NCBI GenBank assembly: GCA_024763575.1
Contig: JANTFF010000008.1
Coordinates: forward strand, 1 to 10,308
Reading direction: 5' to 3'
DNA from: Sulfurovum sp.
GTDB taxonomy: Bacteria; Campylobacterota; Campylobacteria; Campylobacterales; Sulfurovaceae
DNA: 10,308 nucleotides
The notes under the pieces were generated by a model, which made no database searches, had not been told where the DNA came from, and saw nothing but the letters and a program-made list of their open reading frames with translations. This document shows positions 6,097 to 10,308 of this stretch, piece after piece (position 1 is the first letter of the stretch; every line of letters begins with the position of its first letter). A program made the translations under genes and the position numbers.

Positions 6097-6615
6097 TTAC
6101 TCTCCTAATTCTTTTTTTAATTGTTCTATCCATTTTTCCACCCTAGTTTGGGTTTTGTCTGACTCATTATGCTCATCAATTCCCAATCCACACAGTTTTC
6201 CATCTATTTCAGCCAAAGAGTACTCATATATATAATCCTCTTTGGGTACAAAACCAATTGGCGTAGCACCAGCTTTAGTGAAGACATTATAAAGCTTACC
6301 TAATGCACTACAGAAGTGTTCTCCATGTTTTCTACAGTCACCTGCTCCAAAAAATGCCACTTTTTTACTAGAAAAATCTGCATCTTCTTCTATCTCTAAC
6401 ATAGGGTCAACCCACTCAAAATGTGTATCTCCTTGTCCCCAAGTTGAACTACCTATCAAAAGTACATCAAAATCATCAAACTGCTCAACATCATCGTAAT
6501 CATCTTCCATAAAGATAACACTATCTTCATCTATATCAAAAGCCTCTACTAATGCATCTGTAATAATTTTAGTAGTTCCTCCAGCACTAGCATAAAAAAT
6601 CCCTATATTTGCCAT
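6097..6615 (-). CDS. nifF: Flavodoxin, nif-associated
   Basis: This 172-residue long-chain flavodoxin is a cytoplasmic FMN protein that donates low-potential electrons to nitrogenase reductase. The fold is shown by IGIFYAS (4-10) and LLIGSSTWGQGD (52-63, with the FMN-flanking Trp59). Further support comes from VAFFGAGDCRKHGEHF (86-101) and a C-terminal GLGIDEHNESDKTQTRVEKW stretch, typical of nif flavodoxins. Two oddities are visible. The phosphate loop reads SAGGTT where T/S-x-TG-x-T is usual. The second FMN loop has His97 where most flavodoxins carry the stacking tyrosine. The ATG at 6615 has AAAGG and AAGGA upstream. It sits between the DUF269 gene and the PII-like gene in the nifN-led run. 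Other flavodoxins could do the same job, so the nifF name rests on context and length. Confidence 0.85.
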   Translation of the reverse strand: MANIGIFYASAGGTTKIITDALVEAFDIDEDSVIFMEDDYDDVEQFDDFDVLLIGSSTWGQGDTHFEWVDPMLEIEEDADFSSKKVAFFGAGDCRKHGEHFCSALGKLYNVFTKAGATPIGFVPKEDYIYEYSLAEIDGKLCGLGIDEHNESDKTQTRVEKWIEQLKKELGE

Positions 6616-6646
6616 TCCTTACCTTTTATTAATTTTTTAGTTATAA

Positions 6647-7075
6647 CTATGAACAGCCCTTATACTGTTCATATATTTTGATTGAACCGTTAAGCATCTT
6701 TTCACCCTCTTGTTCTAGTTTTTCATAGGTTCTAAATGAATATCGATGTGCATCTTTAAAGAATTTATTTACAATTACAATCTTTTCAGCAATAACTACA
6801 ACTCGTCCAAATCCTTCATGACTCATTTCCATTACTACAGAACACATAATTCCTGTCTTTTTCTCAAAAGCAAGAGCTACTGCTTGATATATTAGACGAA
6901 TATCTTGAGTTTGCATCTCATCAATATCAGCAATTACTGGGATTTTGCGTAAATCCTCTTTTGTCTTTACATACTTTTCTGACAAAAGCTCTTCATCTGT
7001 TTTGTTTGACCATGTTCCAAACTGGTCTAATGCTCTTACCTGACCAATTAAAGTATCAATAAATAACTTTTTCAT
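6647..7075 (-). CDS. NifX-associated nitrogen fixation protein (DUF269 type)
   Basis: The 142-residue product matches the NifX-associated family (DUF269). It has IGQVRALDQFGTW near residues 10-22, DEELLSEKYVKTKEDLRKIPVIADID, AVALAFEKKTGIMCS, and SHEGFGRVVVIAEKIVIVNKFFKDAHRY. Members are nearly always encoded directly after nifX and are taken to help FeMo-cofactor synthesis, but their biochemistry is not established. Here its ATG overlaps the nifX stop by one base (TAATG at 7073-7077), showing tight translational coupling. There is no signal peptide or membrane segment. Length is only slightly shorter than the usual 150 to 160 residues, and no key block is missing. A 31-base gap follows before the flavodoxin gene. 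Confidence 0.92.
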   Translation of the reverse strand: MKKLFIDTLIGQVRALDQFGTWSNKTDEELLSEKYVKTKEDLRKIPVIADIDEMQTQDIRLIYQAVALAFEKKTGIMCSVVMEMSHEGFGRVVVIAEKIVIVNKFFKDAHRYSFRTYEKLEQEGEKMLNGSIKIYEQYKGCS

Positions 7076-7473
7076 TAAGCAACCTTTTGTGAAATAATTT
7101 TTTTTATAAATGGTGGAGGATTCTCACCTAACATTGATTGAAGTTTATCTAGCTCTGTATCGATAGAGACTATCTCTTTATATTTAATTGGGAAAATTCC
7201 ACTATTAATAATCTTTGCTGCTGCTGTTGGACCAATATTGACAAAATAGACTATGTCTATCCCTTTTAGAAGAGATACCGTTTTATCTGTATCTTTCGAT
7301 TGAATATCAATAATACTAACTATCTCATAACCTTTATTGGAAACTGTATAGACATGAAATGCTTTAGCACTTCCAAAGTGTGCATCAATATTCTTTTTAT
7401 CATTAGTAGCAAAAGCTACTTTAATAGCCCCTTCATTCTGCATATTAGAACTAATTTTTATCTCTGGACTCAT
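7075..7473 (-). CDS. nifX: NifX, FeMo-cofactor carrier
   Basis: NifX binds FeMo-cofactor precursors (NifB-co and VK-cluster) released between NifB and NifEN. The domain starts IKVAFATNDKKNIDAHFGSAKAF (17-39), a hallmark of the NifX/NifB C-terminal/NafY family, with the conserved HFGS. A KGIDIVYFVNIGPTAAAKI segment and a PPFIKKI ending follow. I prefer the ATG at 7473 (132 residues, with GAAGGA about 6 bases upstream). It gives an N-terminal lead of about 17 residues, as in other NifX. The frame is also open to an ATG at 7545, which would overlap nifN by 11 bases but has no visible ribosome site and would add a 24-residue unrelated stretch. The gene keeps the common nifN-nifX order. Confidence 0.92.
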   Translation of the reverse strand: MSPEIKISSNMQNEGAIKVAFATNDKKNIDAHFGSAKAFHVYTVSNKGYEIVSIIDIQSKDTDKTVSLLKGIDIVYFVNIGPTAAAKIINSGIFPIKYKEIVSIDTELDKLQSMLGENPPPFIKKIISQKVA

Positions 7474-7534
7474 AGAGTATCCTTCATTTTTAATTTTACT
7501 ACTTATATATATACAAAAACTGTTCCATAATCTT

Positions 7535-8806
7535 TTAATGTCCATATTTATAGTTATTTAGAATATTTGCCAACTCAAATAACATATAAGTTGAGCCTCT
7601 ATAGAGTTGGTCATTCTTTAACTGATTTCCAATCTCTTCATAATTTGGAAAACCTCTTAACATTAATCCTTTATGATGTTTATGAGTAATTCTCTCTCCA
7701 TGAAAGTTACTAATCAGAATATCAGCATCTCCTAGATACTCTTCTACATCTTCAAAATCACCAATTATAATATTATCTATATCCAAGTTTTCAAGAGCCA
7801 CACTTTTAGTAGGAGTCACTACAGCTTTTATATTAGCTCCTGCCTCACTTATAGTTGTAGCTATTGATAAAATTTGGTCAGGTTCACAAGCTATTACTAT
7901 TTTTGCACCACCAATAGCAAAATGTGTATCTAATAAAGCATCTTGTAGCCGTTTTCTCCATCTAATTACAGATAAGGGAGGTTTACTTAAATGGGTAAAG
8001 TCTAAAATAGCTTTATAAAAGTCATCGCCTTTTTTTAATCCAGCAATAGTATTAAAATGTAAATGAGTAATATTCTCATTTTTTGCAACCATTTTCTCTC
8101 CACACTTCTTTACAGAAGCTCCAATAGTAATAACTAAACTACTATTACCTAATGCTTCTATATCACAAACTTCAATACCACCACTACTTACAGCTCCCTG
8201 TTTAATTCCTAGATGACCATCAAGAGAATCACTTAAATCAGGTAGAGCATAAGTATTAAGTCCAAAACTTTCCAACTCCTCTTTTAGAGTCTCTATCTCA
8301 ATAGGTGTTAAATTTACATTAGGGATTATCAAAGCTTTTTTATTATCTATCTGAGTAGTAGGAGTAATTAACTGTTCAATAGTTGCACTAATAGCTTTTG
8401 CGAAGCCACTCTCTAAGCCTCCTTCAAAATCAGGTGTATGTACATAAACCATCTTCTGCTTATCTTTGAGTAGATATGTAGCCCCTTTTATATCATCACC
8501 TTTTGTTTCTGTCATACCAGTTGTAAATAGTCCTACTAAATCAGGTCTTACTTTTTTGGTAATATTTTTAATAGCTTCAAATATAGAGTAGTCTCCACCA
8601 TCAATTACAGCAGTAATATCATTAACAGCTGTAGTCTGAACAGCTATAGGGTCAGAAAAATGTCTTGTAAAAAAAACTTTAGAAAATGAAGCACATCCTT
8701 GAGCTCCATGCATAAGAGGCATTGTATTTTTGACACCCAAAAAAAACAACATAGCTCCCATAGGTTGAGATAGTTTAATTGGGTTTATTTGTAGAGGTTT
8801 ACTCAT
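7535..8806 (-). CDS. nifN: NifN, FeMo-cofactor scaffold subunit
   Basis: NifN is the partner of NifE in the heterotetrameric scaffold. The 423-residue protein begins with the diagnostic NPIKLSQPMGAMLFFLGV and PLMHGAQGCASFSKVFFTRHF. Cys38 there supplies the fourth ligand of the NifEN [4Fe-4S] cluster, complementing NifE Cys38, Cys63 and Cys126. QTTAVNDITAVIDGG and GLFTTGMTETKGDDI are further NifN/NifK-like blocks. It is NifN rather than NifK because the other P-cluster cysteines and NifK length are absent. The ATG at 8806 follows AAAGG-like AGGAT in the leader. A strong sigma-54 promoter match is 38 bases upstream of the ATG. It heads the long minus-strand run down to rpoN. The end is close to nifX, with 61 bases between if nifX starts at 7473. 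Confidence 0.95.
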   Translation of the reverse strand: MSKPLQINPIKLSQPMGAMLFFLGVKNTMPLMHGAQGCASFSKVFFTRHFSDPIAVQTTAVNDITAVIDGGDYSIFEAIKNITKKVRPDLVGLFTTGMTETKGDDIKGATYLLKDKQKMVYVHTPDFEGGLESGFAKAISATIEQLITPTTQIDNKKALIIPNVNLTPIEIETLKEELESFGLNTYALPDLSDSLDGHLGIKQGAVSSGGIEVCDIEALGNSSLVITIGASVKKCGEKMVAKNENITHLHFNTIAGLKKGDDFYKAILDFTHLSKPPLSVIRWRKRLQDALLDTHFAIGGAKIVIACEPDQILSIATTISEAGANIKAVVTPTKSVALENLDIDNIIIGDFEDVEEYLGDADILISNFHGERITHKHHKGLMLRGFPNYEEIGNQLKNDQLYRGSTYMLFELANILNNYKYGH

Positions 8807-8842
8807 TTTAAATCCTAAAGATGAAAATTATTTAAACCTATA

Positions 8843-8858
8843 TGCAAGAATTGTTCCA
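8843..8858 (-). promoter_or_regulatory. Sigma-54 promoter for nifN operon
   Basis: Read on the minus strand, TGGAAC-AATTC-TTGCA has GG and GC separated by exactly ten bases, the RpoN signature. The predicted start lies near 8832, about 26 bases before the nifN ATG. It is nearly the same as the nifE site: both have GGAACA, then TT and TTGCAT. This is the strongest of the three promoter matches in the window. Confidence 0.85.
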
Positions 8859-8860
8859 TT

Positions 8861-8876
8861 TTTTCGCATACGAAAA
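8861..8876. promoter_or_regulatory. Palindrome abutting the nifN -24 element
   Basis: TTTTCG (8861-8866), CATA, CGAAAA (8871-8876) is a perfect 6-base inverted repeat centred about 37 bases upstream of the predicted nifN start. It is two bases from the -24 element. It is too close for a usual NifA enhancer but well placed for a repressor or co-regulator. I saw no second copy near the other two promoters. Confidence 0.4.
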
Positions 8877-8973
8877 TAAAAGTTTTATCTAAATATATCC
8901 TGCTCTTCTTGATATAATTAGCAAGGCTCATACCAACCTCAGAGGTGAATGGCACTAACTCAAGTAAAAATCA

Positions 8974-10002
8974 CTACTGTTTAGGATGTCCATTTTTCAA
9001 AACTTCAGCCCTAGCAACATCTCTAGTTTTCATCAACAAAGGATAAGCATTATGCCGTTTTTTAATAGCCCTTGGTTCAATCCTTCCTCCCCTATTTCCA
9101 ATCTCTTTTTTAGCTATTAATCTTAGGAGTTTAATATAGTCTATTTGAGTAGAATTTGCAAGATAATGGAGGTAAAGTTGTAGAGAATTTTTAAAACTTA
9201 TTTCTCTTGGTAGCATCTTATTATAAAGTGCGGAATCAAGCATTAATGAACGAATAATATTATAGGCTAAAAAATGTGTCCACATCTCTTTTTCAACCAT
9301 TTCAGGAGTCTTACATTTGAATGTGGACAACCCTAATGTAATTTTAATATTTCTAAAATCAACTTCAATATGCCATCTCTCTTTATAGAGCTTTTTGATA
9401 ATTTTTACACTCATAGTTTTTTTGTCTAAAAAGGTAGTGATAAGGATTTTATCTCCTGTTTTAATCTCACGAATCTTCAACTCTTTTGGTCTATTTTTAG
9501 CCTCTTCTTCATTCATCCATTTAGGTTTGTCTTTTGGTCTTTTCAGTGTAATAATATGGTCATTTTTACCAAGTATCTCACCTGTTGTAAAATCTGCCTT
9601 TTTGGCTCGATTTCCGTTTTGTACGAATATTATATCTATACCTTTTTCAATAGCGAATGATAGCAGTGAATAGGTGCTATATAGGGCATCAGCCAAGATA
9701 ATATCACCTCTTTTAAAGTTATGTAACATATCAAGAAACAGCATTCTCTCTCCTGTTCCTTTCCCTCCATAAGTGCCAATATTTACATCAATAACTGAAC
9801 CTGTAGCAAGTGAAATAATTCCTACTAAACGACATATTGGAAAGCCTAAACATTCCTTTTGAAAACTTGGTTGAGGATATGCTGTTTGATTAGCTTCTGT
9901 ATCTGCCATTGTTATAGTTGTTCCATCTACAAGATAGATATTCCTACCTCTAAATTTCCATTTAAAATTTACTCTATCCTCATCTTTTTTTCCTATAAGT
10001 AC
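8974..10002 (-). pseudogene. IS4-family transposase lacking its N-terminus
   Basis: This is a DDE transposase of the IS4 family, closest in style to the ISPepr1-type group. The first catalytic aspartate is in LVDGTTIT, encoded just before the ATG at 9909 (Asp codon 9925-9927). The second is in ILADALYSTY (Asp74 counted from that ATG). The glutamate is in YKERWHIEVDF (Glu182), within the Y-x2-R-x3-E-x6-K pattern. Blocks such as YPQPSFQK, GFPICRLV and KCKTPEMVEKE are typical. The frame is open upstream to codon 10000-10002, where it meets the TAG of the IS630 gene, so about 100 N-terminal residues of a normal protein are missing. A protein started at 9909 would lack the first catalytic residue. 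It should be inactive. The remaining frame has no internal stop, suggesting a recent event. Confidence 0.85.
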
Positions 10003-10308
10003 CTAACTAAAATTAATGTCATATTCCATTCCAAATCCATCTAACAACTTTTGGACATGTTTCTTTAGTTTTTCAAAGGAAGCAAAAGCATTCAAATCGA
10101 ACCATCTATATTTCATTTCTCTCCATAATATTTCAATTAAATTTAACTCAGGAGAATATGGAGGAAGATAGAGTAAATATAAGCCCTTTTTTTCCCATTT
10201 TTCGATATTATTTTTGAATAATTTACTGGTATGCATTGAGGCATTATCTAAGATAACAACAGTTGGTTTATTATCAATTTTATCTGCAAATTTATCAAAA
10301 AGAGCTAC
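10003..10308 (-). CDS. IS630-family transposase, C-terminal part (cut by window)
   Basis: The frame is open from the right window edge to TAG 10003-10005, giving 101 visible residues of the DDE_3 catalytic domain. VVILDNAS contains the second catalytic aspartate (residue 21 of the fragment). LPPYSPELNLIEILWREMKY contains the closing glutamate in the family hallmark SPELNxIExxWR. The rest of the gene lies beyond the window. An ATG at 10236 is internal and should not be taken as the start, because the aspartate motif is upstream of it. Stop and presumed element end are only a few bases apart, as in many IS630 members. Directly after it comes the truncated IS4 gene in the same frame. Whether the IS630 copy is complete cannot be judged here. 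Confidence 0.88.
   Translation of the reverse strand, partial: VALFDKFADKIDNKPTVVILDNASMHTSKLFKNNIEKWEKKGLYLLYLPPYSPELNLIEILWREMKYRWFDLNAFASFEKLKKHVQKLLDGFGMEYDINFS

Larger units (their letters stand above)
8807..8973. other. Spacer between nifN and the IS4 remnant
   Basis: This 167-base spacer holds the nifN leader, the sigma-54 promoter match and the adjacent palindrome, then about 70 AT-rich bases without a recognisable site. An 11-base palindrome ACCTC-A-GAGGT (8936-8946) follows, then the probable IS4 end. No small gene with a ribosome site was seen. Confidence 0.6.
8949..10308 (-). mobile_element. Insertion-sequence debris: IS4-family remnant and IS630-family element
   Basis: The right end of the window holds two transposase genes in tandem on the minus strand: the 3' three quarters of an IS4-family gene, then an IS630-family gene. 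Both are in the same frame, separated by one TAG. The IS4 side probably ends near the AATGGCACTAACTCAAGTAA segment (8949-8968), about 90 bases from the nifN -24 element, but no terminal repeat partner is visible. The 5' part of the IS4 gene is missing where the IS630 sequence begins, near a TATA at 9994-9997. This fits insertion of IS630 (which targets TA) into the older IS4 copy. Exact ends need the sequence beyond the window. Confidence 0.65.

Noticed and set aside
7474..7545. Longer nifX start at ATG 7545
   Set aside because: No ribosome site is visible and the extra 24 residues do not resemble NifX; ATG 7473 has GAAGGA. It is kept as a less likely alternative.
8913..8918. TATAAT on the plus strand, resembling a sigma-70 -10 box
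   Set aside because: It points into the antisense side of the IS4 remnant with no gene behind it; such hexamers are common in AT-rich DNA.
8951..8966. TGGCAC at the probable IS4 end looks like a sigma-54 -24 element
   Set aside because: The bases ten positions after GG are AG, not GC, so there is no -12 element, and no plus-strand gene follows it.
1..10308. CRISPR arrays, tRNA or rRNA genes
   Set aside because: No regularly spaced direct repeats, no cloverleaf-like segments and no rRNA stretches were seen.

Overview
The window is part of a nitrogen-fixation (nif) accessory cluster from an AT-rich bacterium. The AT-rich codon use, the compact gene packing and the protein styles (a short sigma-54 factor, divergent NifE/NifN, FeSII-like ferredoxin, NifW/NifZ) fit a Campylobacterota (Epsilonproteobacteria) diazotroph, such as the Arcobacter/Sulfurimonas/Sulfurovum range. 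That assignment is inference; there is no rRNA or other marker here to fix it.

Layout. Plus strand, left side: the 3' end of an unrecognised gene (to 116), a leucine-rich-repeat protein (126-1100), nifE (1178-2518), and a 97-residue protein of unknown function (2656-2949). Minus strand, read right to left from 8806: nifN, nifX, a NifX-associated DUF269-type protein, a nif flavodoxin (nifF-like), a PII-like protein with a short T-loop, nifW, nifZ, an FeSII/Shethna-type [2Fe-2S] ferredoxin, a second [2Fe-2S] ferredoxin, and rpoN (sigma-54). The two arms converge, with 4 bases between the stop codons of the small unknown gene and rpoN. To the right of nifN is insertion-sequence debris: an IS4-family (ISPepr1-like) transposase that has lost its N-terminus, butted against an IS630-family transposase that runs out of the window.

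How the genes work together. NifE and NifN form the scaffold on which the FeMo-cofactor precursor matures. NifX and its DUF269 partner carry or store cofactor intermediates. NifW and NifZ act in MoFe-protein maturation and protection. The flavodoxin and ferredoxins supply electrons, and one ferredoxin resembles the protein that shields Azotobacter nitrogenase from oxygen. A PII-like protein suggests local nitrogen or energy sensing.

Regulation. GG-N10-GC (-24/-12) sigma-54 promoter matches lie 22 to 27 bases or so downstream-to-start ahead of three genes: nifE, the small unknown gene and nifN. Those of nifE and nifN share a GGAACA core and end in TTGCAT; the small gene's ends in ATGCAT. The cluster therefore appears to carry both the sigma factor and its target promoters. 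No NifA-type TGT-N10-ACA upstream site was seen near the promoters I checked, and the nifN upstream region is cut short by the insertion sequence. No single clearly new system is demonstrated. The best candidates for something undescribed are the 97-residue gene with its own sigma-54 promoter, the short-T-loop PII protein, and the cysteine-tailed NifW.
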